DNA of 38,896 nt from the IMG/VR virus record IMGVR_UViG_3300037480_000054, positions 1 to 38,896 of that record, one strand, 5' to 3'. Source of the stretch: a virus. The translations under genes were made by a program, and so were the position numbers. The notes under the pieces were generated by a model that did no database searches, was not told the origin of the DNA, and worked only from the letters and a program-made list of their open reading frames with translations. Below are positions 13,716 through 21,017 of this stretch, one piece after another. Every line of letters starts with the position of its first letter. Position 1 is the first letter of the stretch.

Positions 13716-13991
13716 TTAGTTATTATCTTGGTATCCTTCTGAATAGTGTTCATTCATCATCATGATTCTTGTCTCTTCGCTTAGGATATACTTGTCATCA
13801 TTATCACCCTCTGCTTCTTGACCACCTATAGATGTAATCCACATAGACATTCCGTCACGGTCGTCTGTGTGGACTTCGACATCAAATGTGCCATAACTGC
13901 ATACTGCTGTCTCTTTGTCCTTAAAATCAACTGCTACTGCGTCTGTGCTCTCAATTACATCTACCATGTCTGTCATACTCATTTTACTCAT
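13716..13991 (-). CDS. First early protein, acidic (91 aa)
   Basis: The protein has 91 residues behind AAGGAGTAAGAAA, the same leader end as the next gene. It is rich in Asp, Glu and Met (DRDGMSMWITSIGGQEAEGDNDDKY, RIMMMNEHYSEGYQDNN). It is the first gene of the strongest early promoter. Acidic, first-made small phage proteins include DNA mimics and anti-defence proteins, and this is a fair candidate, but no family is recognised. Confidence 0.7.
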   Translation of the reverse strand: MSKMSMTDMVDVIESTDAVAVDFKDKETAVCSYGTFDVEVHTDDRDGMSMWITSIGGQEAEGDNDDKYILSEETRIMMMNEHYSEGYQDNN

Positions 13992-14079
13992 TTTCTTACT
14001 CCTTGCCGTTAGGCATTTAACTGCGAGAACCTTTTTGCCCTCGCTATAAGGTGAGGAAGCGTCTAACGCCCCTCGCTAT
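13992..14079 (-). promoter_or_regulatory. Structured 5' leader of the early transcript
   Basis: The roughly 88-nt leader contains three hairpins: 14053-14074 (GAGGGGCGT/ACGCTTCCTC), 14023-14044 (GCGAG/CTCGC) and 14004-14015 (TGCC-GTTA-GGCA), followed by the ribosome site. Hairpins at an mRNA 5' end often protect phage early messages from decay. Confidence 0.6.
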
Positions 14080-14087
14080 CTTGCTAT
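14076..14087. promoter_or_regulatory. Operator half-pair overlapping the early promoter
   Basis: CTATCTTGCTAT here is the exact inverted copy of ATAGCAAGATAG at 14228-14239. This copy overlaps the edge of the -10 box and the start site of the main early promoter, the classic place for a repressor site. Confidence 0.55.
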
Positions 14088-14114
14088 TATACCATATTAT
14101 AAAACACTTTACAA
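14086..14114 (-). promoter_or_regulatory. Main early promoter (sigma70)
   Basis: On the minus strand TTGTAA (14109-14114), a 17-base spacer and TATAAT (14086-14091) predict a start near 14079. It drives the first early transcript through 13991-12689 to the terminator at 12651. Confidence 0.85.
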
Positions 14115-14227
14115 TACAAATATAATTTATACTACTACTTATAGTATTCTACATCTATCGACCAAATCCTTTTTTTCCTTTAATAAAAATGTGAAGATTT
14201 CTCATATCGGCGATTTTGTGATACGAA

Positions 14228-14239
14228 ATAGCAAGATAG
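14228..14239. promoter_or_regulatory. Distal copy of the 12-bp operator
   Basis: ATAGCAAGATAG is the exact inverted partner of 14076-14087, about 150 bp away. The two sites could be bridged by one dimeric or tetrameric regulator to loop the divergent control region. The rest of the 13992-14389 gap has an imperfect TTGTTA/TAACAA repeat near 14288-14308 and the late promoter. Confidence 0.55.
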
Positions 14240-14341
14240 TGTTAAATGAGAATTGACCGTAAAAATAATTTTACCTAACTTCTCTCTTTGTTAAGTAAAA
14301 ATCTAACAAGAGTAAAAAAGTGATAAAATCCTACCACGAGG

Positions 14342-14360
14342 ATTGTATCTACACTACGTA
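14342..14360 (+). promoter_or_regulatory. Late promoter element 1
   Basis: ATTGTATCTACACTACGTA is one of four copies of a shared late element. It differs from the other three at two T-to-C positions. It ends 30 bases before the terminase operon start. No conserved -35 lies upstream, which suggests a continuous recognition block. Confidence 0.8.
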
Positions 14361-14389
14361 AGGAGTTAAAGCGTAATTTTGGAGATAAA

Positions 14390-14986
14390 ATGAGCAAAGA
14401 GACAGAAATAGCAAAAAGACATAAATGGATTTGGCGAGCACCCGAAGTTAAGAAAGTGATAAAAAAATACTCTCTTCAAGTTTGGATTAACCGCTCTCTT
14501 AAATATTTAGAGAATAAGGGGAAGATTGGAAGAATGCCTCGCTTGGCAGAGTTCTATAAAAATCACGGACTTTGGATATATTGGTTAGAGCCAGATATCA
14601 ACAAAGGTCTTTATAAAAAAGATATAGAATTGCTTGATAGATGGTTTGTAGTAAAAAATATCATTATGACCGAAGCAAAGTATTTTATCATTGAAAAGAA
14701 TATCGATAAGTCTGGTTTTGCCTCAAGACTGCTTGAAGAAGAGCACGATTGGGACAAGGCGGGCAACTTAATGGCAGGGGGGCTTACCCTTCAAATAGTT
14801 GACTGGAAGACATTACTGCTTGAGGATGAAGAAGAGGAGCAATTAGTACTAGATGACCCTAATATCATTGATGTAGTCCCAATAGAAGCCAGTGACGTTA
14901 TAATAGATGTTGAGCCAGAGGAAGAAGAAGAGCAAACGCTTGAAGAGATTACCTCTAGTTTAACTAATTTCTTGGAGGATGAGTAA
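14390..14986 (+). CDS. Putative small terminase subunit
   Basis: The protein has 198 residues behind TTTGGAGATAAA. It has a basic N-terminal helical region (KRHKWIWRAPEVKKVIKKYSLQVWINRSLKYLENKG) and a long, very acidic C-terminus (about 145-198, with EEEEE runs). Its stop overlaps the large terminase start (TAATG). Position and the DNA-binding-plus-acidic-tail plan fit TerS, but sequence similarity to known TerS proteins is not obvious. Confidence 0.65.
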   Translation: MSKETEIAKRHKWIWRAPEVKKVIKKYSLQVWINRSLKYLENKGKIGRMPRLAEFYKNHGLWIYWLEPDINKGLYKKDIELLDRWFVVKNIIMTEAKYFIIEKNIDKSGFASRLLEEEHDWDKAGNLMAGGLTLQIVDWKTLLLEDEEEEQLVLDDPNIIDVVPIEASDVIIDVEPEEEEEQTLEEITSSLTNFLEDE

Positions 14987-16386
14987 TGTTCCCTTGTAAA
15001 TTATTTTTAGAAGGCATAAGAGGCAGATATAAGCATCAAAAAAAGTTCATGAAGTTATTTTTCGCGAAAAAGAAAAGGTTTTTCTATCTTAAATGGGCGA
15101 GAAGGCATGGTAAAACGAGCATGTGCCTTAACTTATTGATTGATTCTTGCCTTAATAACCCAGGAAAACGTTACGCTTTCATCTTTACTACGTACAAATC
15201 AGCCAAAGATATTGTATTACATGACCCTACAATGATGAGTATGTTACCTTCACAGAAGAAACATGGGGATATATGGACATTAAATAAGTCTGACCTTACA
15301 GTCACTTTCAGGAATGAAAGTGTGCTGACTTTCTATGGAGCAGACCAGCCAGAAAGTCATAGAGGTATTAACTGCGAAGGATGTGTCATTGATGAATGGA
15401 GTCAACATGCTACAGATGACATATGGACAAATGTAATATACCCAATTTTGGACCATAATGAGGGATACGCGGTCTTCATTTATACACCCAAGGGCGTTGG
15501 TTTCGCCTCAGAGACATATCAAAGGATACTAGATGACGATATGGTATATGAAGACGATGACGGAAATGTTATAAAAGATGATAGATGGTATTGCGATACT
15601 CTATCTGCTGATGAGTCGGGCCTTTTAAGTAAGAGGCAATTGCTTTTGGCGGAGAAAACAATAGGCAGACTTCTTTATAGACAAGAGTATCTTTGTGAAG
15701 ACTTAGCAGATGATGATTTAGTAGTTATCAAACAATCATCTATAAAGAGATTAGATAAGGTCAATAGGGCACAGAAGTATATGAAGAGAGTTGTCTCCGT
15801 TGACCCTGCACTTGAGGGAGGTGATGAGTGTATCCTTTACATGATGGTCAATTCAGAAATTATTGATGAAGTGTCGATAAGTGTACCAGATAGCACTTAT
15901 ATTACAGGAAATGTCTTACAGTTCGCTGCTAAGCATAAGTGCGACAACGTAGTTGTCGACAATATAGGTTTGGGGGATGGTGTCTTCGGAGGGTTAAGAC
16001 GAGCAGGTCTGAATGTTATTAAGTTTGATTCAAGAGTTAAAGCGACAGACAGTGCTAGATTTAGAGACCTTAAAGCAGAAGCATGGTTCTATACAAGAGA
16101 GCAGATATCACTTGGTAGGATACCTCCTATAGGAATTAAACACGAGTTCTTAAAGAAGCAATTATCGGCAGTTAAATACGAGTATAGCAGTTCCAAGAGT
16201 AGGATTAAGATAGAAGACAAGGCAAAGACCAAGAAGAGACTTAAATGCTCACCAGACAGAGCAGATGCTTTTGTTATGGGATGTTGGGCATACCAGCAAT
16301 TACCAGATGACAATAGGATTAAGCAGAGAGCAGCGTTAGAAAGAAGAAATAGAATAGGTGGTACATATGACAAGATGGCATATTAG
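14986..16386 (+). CDS. terL: Terminase large subunit
   Basis: The protein has 466 residues. ATPase: Walker A-like ARRHGKTS (38-45), Walker B CVIDEW (133-138, D136 E137) and the coupling-motif-like YTPKG (166-170). Nuclease, RNase H-like: SVDPALEGGD (D273), VVVDNIGLGDG (D325) and SPDRADAFVMG (D424, D427). It threads DNA into the procapsid through the portal using ATP and cuts the concatemer. The start overlaps the small subunit stop. An in-frame open stretch continues for 30 codons past its TAG stop. Confidence 0.95.
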   Translation: MFPCKLFLEGIRGRYKHQKKFMKLFFAKKKRFFYLKWARRHGKTSMCLNLLIDSCLNNPGKRYAFIFTTYKSAKDIVLHDPTMMSMLPSQKKHGDIWTLNKSDLTVTFRNESVLTFYGADQPESHRGINCEGCVIDEWSQHATDDIWTNVIYPILDHNEGYAVFIYTPKGVGFASETYQRILDDDMVYEDDDGNVIKDDRWYCDTLSADESGLLSKRQLLLAEKTIGRLLYRQEYLCEDLADDDLVVIKQSSIKRLDKVNRAQKYMKRVVSVDPALEGGDECILYMMVNSEIIDEVSISVPDSTYITGNVLQFAAKHKCDNVVVDNIGLGDGVFGGLRRAGLNVIKFDSRVKATDSARFRDLKAEAWFYTREQISLGRIPPIGIKHEFLKKQLSAVKYEYSSSKSRIKIEDKAKTKKRLKCSPDRADAFVMGCWAYQQLPDDNRIKQRAALERRNRIGGTYDKMAY

Positions 16387-16479
16387 AGGTTAAATGCTTT
16401 CGGAGAGACAAGAGAGGAAGCATTAGAAGGTTTGTCAGTACATATAGAGATTGTTAGGACGGTATGTCATTGTGATTAA
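16387..16479 (+). pseudogene. HicB-like C-terminal remnant in frame after terL
   Basis: Directly after the terL TAG the same frame stays open for 30 codons and reads ...LNAFGETREEALEGLSVHI-EIV..., which resembles the G-x-T-x-x-E-A-L helix of HicB-like proteins and the end of the next gene (GGNTEAALWELAGNIECQIEV). It has no start codon of its own in that frame. It is a decayed copy or, less likely, a readthrough extension of TerL. Confidence 0.55.
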
Positions 16480-16491
16480 AGGAGATAGATA

Positions 16492-16752
16492 ATGATTGGT
16501 TGGATAAAAAGATTATTTAAAAAACGTTATATCTATAAGGGAACTGCCCCACAAGAGAGAAAAGAACCGATGGGAGATATAACTATACGATTTGAGTTAG
16601 ACGAAGATGGAGAAGACACAGTAGCATACTGCGATGAACTAGGGATTATAGGTGTTGGGGGGAATACAGAGGCAGCGTTGTGGGAATTAGCAGGTAATAT
16701 AGAATGTCAGATAGAAGTATGCGAAGAGTATGATTCGCAGTTATGGAGATAA
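16492..16752 (+). CDS. HicB-like protein (86 aa)
   Basis: The protein has 86 residues behind AAAGGAGATAGATA. Residues 28-80 (DITIRFELDEDGEDTVAYCDELGIIGVGGNTEAALWELAGNIE) follow the HicB fold: strands, a YCxELGIIGxGxTxxxAL turn and a helix. HicB proteins neutralise HicA toxins, and no hicA partner is seen. The N-terminus (MIGWIKRLFKKRYIYKG) is a basic amphipathic extension. Its role in a late operon is unclear. Confidence 0.65.
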   Translation: MIGWIKRLFKKRYIYKGTAPQERKEPMGDITIRFELDEDGEDTVAYCDELGIIGVGGNTEAALWELAGNIECQIEVCEEYDSQLWR

Positions 16753-16755
16753 ATA

Positions 16756-17274
16756 ATGAATAAATTACTATTACTAGGCGTATTACTTCTAGCATTTATC
16801 TGTGGATGTGCTAATACAGAGCAAAAGATGGAGAAGAAAATAGGGGACGCATACACTAAACAGGTGGAGAAAGGAGACTTATCTTTGGCCGAATACGAGA
16901 TAAGTAAGAAATTAGTTGTATTGATAACACCTACCGTAATCGGTATTGGAGTGGGAATAGTTTTAATTTTTTGCGGGTTAAGAATAATTGGTTTGGGTGT
17001 ACTAACTGCCTCTATGACCTGTATGATACTCATTATAACTCTCGCTATGTATATGACATTGATAGCGATTATAGGAGTTATTGTTCTATTAATAGCGATT
17101 TTCTTCTTATTCAAAGCGATAAGGGATAAAGATATTGCTACTAAAGACCTTGTCAATAGCGTTACTATGGTTAAGACATTTGTTCCAGAAGATAAGAAGG
17201 GTATTCTTAAAGAAACACTTAATGACCTTCAATCTAAAGTAACTAAAAAGAAAGTGATAAAGATAAGAGAATAG
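16756..17274 (+). CDS. Putative lipoprotein with membrane segments
   Basis: The protein has 172 residues. MNKLLLLGVLLLAFICGCANTEQ looks like a lipoprotein signal with Cys18 as the likely lipidated residue. A charged stretch follows, then two or three membrane segments (about 55-80 and 82-118) and a charged C-terminal tail. Late timing and membrane nature suggest a lysis, superinfection-exclusion or holin-like role. No family is recognised. Confidence 0.65.
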   Translation: MNKLLLLGVLLLAFICGCANTEQKMEKKIGDAYTKQVEKGDLSLAEYEISKKLVVLITPTVIGIGVGIVLIFCGLRIIGLGVLTASMTCMILIITLAMYMTLIAIIGVIVLLIAIFFLFKAIRDKDIATKDLVNSVTMVKTFVPEDKKGILKETLNDLQSKVTKKKVIKIRE

Positions 17275-17284
17275 GAGACATATA

Positions 17285-17332
17285 ATGCTAAAAGTATTTA
17301 TATTTATATTTTGTATTGTTTTGAGTTTATAA
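17285..17332 (+). CDS. Micro-ORF, hydrophobic (15 aa)
   Basis: MLKVFIFIFCIVLSL follows GGAG at a good distance and ends just before late promoter 2. It could be a signal-peptide remnant or a true micro-protein. The support is only the ribosome site. Confidence 0.3.
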   Translation: MLKVFIFIFCIVLSL

Positions 17333-17346
17333 ATAGTTAATCGAGA

Positions 17347-17365
17347 ATTGTATCTATACTATGTA
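17347..17365 (+). promoter_or_regulatory. Late promoter element 2
   Basis: ATTGTATCTATACTATGTA is identical to elements 3 and 4 over 19 bases, and GAGA precedes it here and at element 3. It ends 13 bases before the tRNA-Gly-like gene, so that RNA would be near the 5' end of its transcript. Confidence 0.85.
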
Positions 17366-17377
17366 AAGCAGTATAGA

Positions 17378-17450
17378 GCGAATGTAACTCAACTAGTAGA
17401 GTATCAGTTTTCCAAACTGAAGGTTGCGTGGGCAGGACGCGTCATTCGCA
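17378..17450 (+). tRNA. tRNA-Gly(TCC)-like gene with abnormal elbow
   Basis: A cloverleaf folds with acceptor GCGAATG/CATTCGC (7 pairs), D stem ACTC/GAGT, anticodon stem TCAGT/ACTGA with loop TTTCCAA (anticodon TCC, glycine GGA), variable GGTT and T stem GCGTG/CGCGT (5 pairs, two G-T). The layout and length match bacterial tRNA-Gly. The D loop AACTAGTA lacks the GG pair and the T loop is GGCAGGA in place of TTCRANY; only the G19-C56 contact seems kept. No CCA is encoded. GGA is common in the late genes, so decoding support is possible, but the elbow argues for a specialised or decaying tRNA. Confidence 0.72.
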
Positions 17451-17483
17451 TTTAAAATTAATTTTAACGTAGGAGACATTAAT

Positions 17484-17960
17484 ATGTCATATCAAACAGG
17501 AAAAACATACGCAGTAGGGGACTTCTTCATCCGTAACGACGAGATTTGGGAATGCCTAGTAGCAGGAGTTCAAACAGGAACATTCGAAGATAACAGCGAT
17601 AAATGGAAGATGCTCACATCTGAGAATACAGACCAGATGGTAAATGCTGGAACTGGAACAATAGAAGATGTAGAAGAGGAAACGGTCTACGTTAGTCCAG
17701 AGCAGCATGGTAGTCTTTGGGGAACAGTCTATAGACAGTATTTTCCAGCACAAGAGAACTCAGATACCATCACTATTACAGGTGTTGGAGAAGTTCTTGA
17801 TTACATGGTGGTTGGAAACCATACAGTTTATCGTGGTTATTCAGCAGACGGAACAAATGAAATGAGTATAGCAGTTTCAACAGATACACTTACATTTACA
17901 ATTACTAATTGGGAGTGTGAAGGTGGTTATGTTGACTATATCCTTTCAGATATATCTTAG
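17484..17960 (+). CDS. Small beta protein with carbohydrate-binding-like N-terminus
   Basis: The start is set at 17484 (MSYQTGKTYAVGDFF) behind TAGGAGACATTA; the frame extends upstream to a GTG inside the tRNA. The protein has 158 residues. The N-terminus (TGKTYAVGDFFIRNDEIWECLVAG...DNSDKWKML, 4-44) has the Y-x-x-GD...W-x-C...W-x-L pattern of small chitin/carbohydrate-binding modules. The C-terminal 80 residues are beta-rich (DTITITGVGEVLDYMVVGNHTVYRGY...). It may be a head decoration or fibre-associated protein, since it precedes the portal. Confidence 0.65.
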   Translation: MSYQTGKTYAVGDFFIRNDEIWECLVAGVQTGTFEDNSDKWKMLTSENTDQMVNAGTGTIEDVEEETVYVSPEQHGSLWGTVYRQYFPAQENSDTITITGVGEVLDYMVVGNHTVYRGYSADGTNEMSIAVSTDTLTFTITNWECEGGYVDYILSDIS

Positions 17961-17974
17961 TAACATATAAATAA

Positions 17975-18010
17975 AATACCCTGAGAGATTTAATTATCTT
18001 TCGGGGTATT
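17975..18010. terminator. Long stem-loop after the beta-protein gene
   Basis: AATACC-CTGAGAGAT pairs with ATCTTTCGG-GGTATT (15 pairs, two G-T) across a six-base loop. No T run follows on the plus strand. It could be a weak terminator or a protective 3' hairpin separating tRNA/beta-protein RNA from the portal unit. Confidence 0.6.
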
Positions 18011-18046
18011 AACAATTACATACACATCTATTTTGGAGATAAAACA

Positions 18047-18622
18047 ATGGATAAGAAAATCGATAAACGCACAAAAGAATACAAAGAACTACAGAAGCAA
18101 CAAGAGATAGTTACTGACCAACCGGAACAGGAGATGATTCAGTTTTCTAACGCTGGTCTCGACGATAATAAACACACATCATATCTAACTGTAACACCAG
18201 CACCAAACCCAGAAGTTGAGGCACTTAAAGCAGAGATGGCAGAGATGAGAAAACAGTCTCTATCTGATATGGTCGAAATGAAGAAGATGCTAAAGATAAT
18301 TGGAGAGAGTTCAGTTAAGAACTCTAAGAAGATTGAGGCATCTGATAACTTGAAGAAGAATAGGAAATTAAACAGATATACTACTCATCACCCACAAGAT
18401 GAGGAGTTGAAAGCACTTAAGTTGTTCTTTGATGAATCTGCGATTCTTATCTCTCATTTACCAGAACTTAAAGGGAAGATTCTTCTTGACTTTTTAAGAA
18501 AGAATGTGGCCGGATTACTGTTTAACATTAATAAAGAGCCAAACCTCCACAAGAGAGCACTCAAAGTAGGTATATGCACAGATGACTTTTCAAAAGTTAT
18601 AACTCCGTACATTGCCAATTAA
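18047..18622 (+). CDS. Late protein of unknown function before portal
   Basis: The protein has 191 residues behind TTTTGGAGATAAAACA, the same leader end as the terminase operon. The first 55 residues are polar; residues 65-110 are a Glu/Met/Lys coiled coil (EVEALKAEMAEMRKQSLSDMVEMKKMLKIIGESSVK); the C-terminal 80 are helical (DEELKALKLFFDESAILISHLPELKGKILLDFLRKNV). No family is recognised. Confidence 0.7.
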   Translation: MDKKIDKRTKEYKELQKQQEIVTDQPEQEMIQFSNAGLDDNKHTSYLTVTPAPNPEVEALKAEMAEMRKQSLSDMVEMKKMLKIIGESSVKNSKKIEASDNLKKNRKLNRYTTHHPQDEELKALKLFFDESAILISHLPELKGKILLDFLRKNVAGLLFNINKEPNLHKRALKVGICTDDFSKVITPYIAN

Positions 18623-18635
18623 ATAAGGATTACAA

Positions 18636-20777
18636 ATGGACATACGAGACATACATAGTGTTGATATTATGACCACTAGCGATGACGAACTCGCCGCATT
18701 GGTTCAAAAGTTTGAAACTGATGGGTGGAGTTCTGATATATTTTTCAGAAATAGAGCGATACAGGCAGACAATTTTTACAATGGTGACCAGTGGGAAAGT
18801 GGAACTCTCCAGACAAGGACAGATAAGAAACTACCTACCTTTACTTTCAACATAATTAAGAATACAGTTGAGTTTTTGGTCGGAACCCAGGAACGTAATC
18901 GTAAAGATATTTCTGTTGTCCCTGTTAAGAACGCAACAAACTCTATAGCGTCAATCCAAACAAAGTTAGTTAAAGATACAATCGCTAAGAATAATGGGGA
19001 ACATTTATTCTCAGAGTGGTTTAGACAAGGTTGCGTCAAGGGAAGGGCATTCGTTCATCTTTATGTAGATTACGAGAAAGACCCTCTTACAGGTGATTTG
19101 TTTATAGAGAATGTAGATGCTTTAGATTGCATTATTGACCCTCTTACTAAAAGATATGACCTATCTGACAGTAAATACCTAATCATTCATAAATATATGA
19201 ATAGAGATGAAGTATTAGCATTGTATCCGGAGAGACATAATGAGTTGATAAATATTGCTATGACAGACAATACGTTAGATAAGGACGGAACACCAGACTT
19301 AGTGGGAACTAGCACAGGTGGTAAAGCCTTAACATCTGAGGAATCGAGGTATGTAAACATAACTCAATACAGATACAAGGTTCAATGGACGTATATCAAG
19401 CAATACGAGAAAAGAACCCATTTAATAAATACAGATGAGATGACAGATAGAATTATCAACGTTTCAAATCCTAGAGAAAAGATGAAGGATTTACTTACTC
19501 AGCATCCAGAAACTTACAGTGTTGTTGATAGAGTCGATAGCGTTTTATATCTTGTTAAATCTATTAATGGTCTGATAATAGAGAGAATAAAAGAACCATT
19601 TAAAAAAGATGATGGAAATGATATCCATTATTTAAACCCTATGAATATGATACCTGTATCTCCTTTCGGAGCACACTTCGACAATGGCAGATGGGAAGGT
19701 ATAGTCGATGACCTTATTGACCCTCAACAAGAGAAGAATAAGTTAAGAAGCAATATAGTTCAGATTATGGGTGCTACAGCGAATGGAGGATATGCAGTTA
19801 AAGTAAACTCATTATCCCCAGACGAAGAGAATAAACTTCGAATATCTGGTGGAGAACCTGGACAGATAATCCATTATACTGATGAAGCACCTACAAAGTT
19901 TGGTGCCAACCCAGTTCCATTGGACATATTGGCACTTTCAAATCAATCAGATACTGATATTAATGCTATATCTGGCGTTAACGTATCTAACTTAGGTGGA
20001 ACTATCGCCAATGAAAGCGGAACGCTTAACGCTCAGAGACAAATACAGGGTATAACTACTAACACAGGTGTGTTTGATAACTTTGATTACTCAATGAAAA
20101 TACTTGGTAATATTATAACTGGTATCATCAGAAGCACAGAACTTTATACATTGTCAGAAGTAGAAGAGATTGTAGAAGATTACGACATGTTCGACAATCA
20201 TACTATGGCAAAAGCAGAAAAAGAATCATCAGAGGCAATAGCGAGAAAAATGAATCTAGAAGTATTCCCATCTTTGAGAGACTTTATTAAATCCGCAGAA
20301 GCAACTGACTCCTCTCAGTCTCAAGAAGAGATAGAGCAGGATTATCAAGTATTACTACAACAAAAACAACAATATACTCTATTCTTAGCAAAACAAATAG
20401 TTATGAATGAATTAGGTAATTTATACAAAGGTCGCTATGGAATAACTATAGCACTTAGTAATTACAGTCCAACAGTTAAGGACAGTAATCTTCAAACAAT
20501 GCTCGAAATTTCTAGGATTGCTCCTGGTTATATTGGACCAGAAGAACTAATACAAGAATCTAACTTACACAATAAGGACCAGATTATCAGAAAGGCACAG
20601 CAGAGACAGCAAGCCGCTCAAGAAGCACAGTCAAATGCTATAAAAGCAGAGTTACAAGGCAAGATGATGCTTCAGAAGATGAAGAATGAGGGCGAGATTG
20701 AGCAGGAAAGAGTAAAAGGTAGGAATAAATTAGTTACAGACACTGCTAATAACGCTACCAACACTACCAATAATTAA
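18636..20777 (+). CDS. Portal protein, P22-like
   Basis: The protein has 713 residues, the usual size for P22-type portals. The N-terminus (QADNFYNGDQWESGTLQTRTDKKLPTFTFNIIKNTVEFLVGTQERNRKDISVVPV) is characteristic of the family, as are VKGRAFVHLYVDYEKDPLTGDLFIENVDALDCIIDPLT and PLDILALSNQSDTDINAISGVN. The Gln/Glu/Lys-rich C-terminus (about 640-713) corresponds to the helical barrel. Twelve copies form the DNA gate of the capsid. Confidence 0.92.
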   Translation: MDIRDIHSVDIMTTSDDELAALVQKFETDGWSSDIFFRNRAIQADNFYNGDQWESGTLQTRTDKKLPTFTFNIIKNTVEFLVGTQERNRKDISVVPVKNATNSIASIQTKLVKDTIAKNNGEHLFSEWFRQGCVKGRAFVHLYVDYEKDPLTGDLFIENVDALDCIIDPLTKRYDLSDSKYLIIHKYMNRDEVLALYPERHNELINIAMTDNTLDKDGTPDLVGTSTGGKALTSEESRYVNITQYRYKVQWTYIKQYEKRTHLINTDEMTDRIINVSNPREKMKDLLTQHPETYSVVDRVDSVLYLVKSINGLIIERIKEPFKKDDGNDIHYLNPMNMIPVSPFGAHFDNGRWEGIVDDLIDPQQEKNKLRSNIVQIMGATANGGYAVKVNSLSPDEENKLRISGGEPGQIIHYTDEAPTKFGANPVPLDILALSNQSDTDINAISGVNVSNLGGTIANESGTLNAQRQIQGITTNTGVFDNFDYSMKILGNIITGIIRSTELYTLSEVEEIVEDYDMFDNHTMAKAEKESSEAIARKMNLEVFPSLRDFIKSAEATDSSQSQEEIEQDYQVLLQQKQQYTLFLAKQIVMNELGNLYKGRYGITIALSNYSPTVKDSNLQTMLEISRIAPGYIGPEELIQESNLHNKDQIIRKAQQRQQAAQEAQSNAIKAELQGKMMLQKMKNEGEIEQERVKGRNKLVTDTANNATNTTNN

Positions 20778-20793
20778 AATATTTGCAATGAGA

Positions 20794-20812
20794 ATTGTAT
20801 CTATACTATGTA
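20794..20812 (+). promoter_or_regulatory. Late promoter element 3
   Basis: ATTGTATCTATACTATGTA, preceded by GAGA as at element 2. It lies 205 bases before the scaffold gene. The long leader (20813-21017) is AT-rich with no gene seen; GGC..GCC (20813-20832) may form a small hairpin. Confidence 0.85.
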
Positions 20813-21017
20813 AGGCAGAGTTCATCGCCTTATTCATTTGAAGGACGGTTTATTTTCCGCAAAAAATAGAGTTTTTTCTGATTTTCTCCAAAAAATTAAG
20901 TTTCGTAGGTTATCTAAAGTTTTCTTATTTTATAGATAATGGACGTATCATTCACCAAAATAAAGCATATTTTATATTTTCTTAATTATATTAAGGCAAA
21001 CAGAAGGAGATAGTATC

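Noticed and set aside
17424-17483. Upstream GTG start of the beta-protein gene
   Set aside because: It lies inside the tRNA-Gly-like gene; the ATG at 17484 has a good ribosome site.
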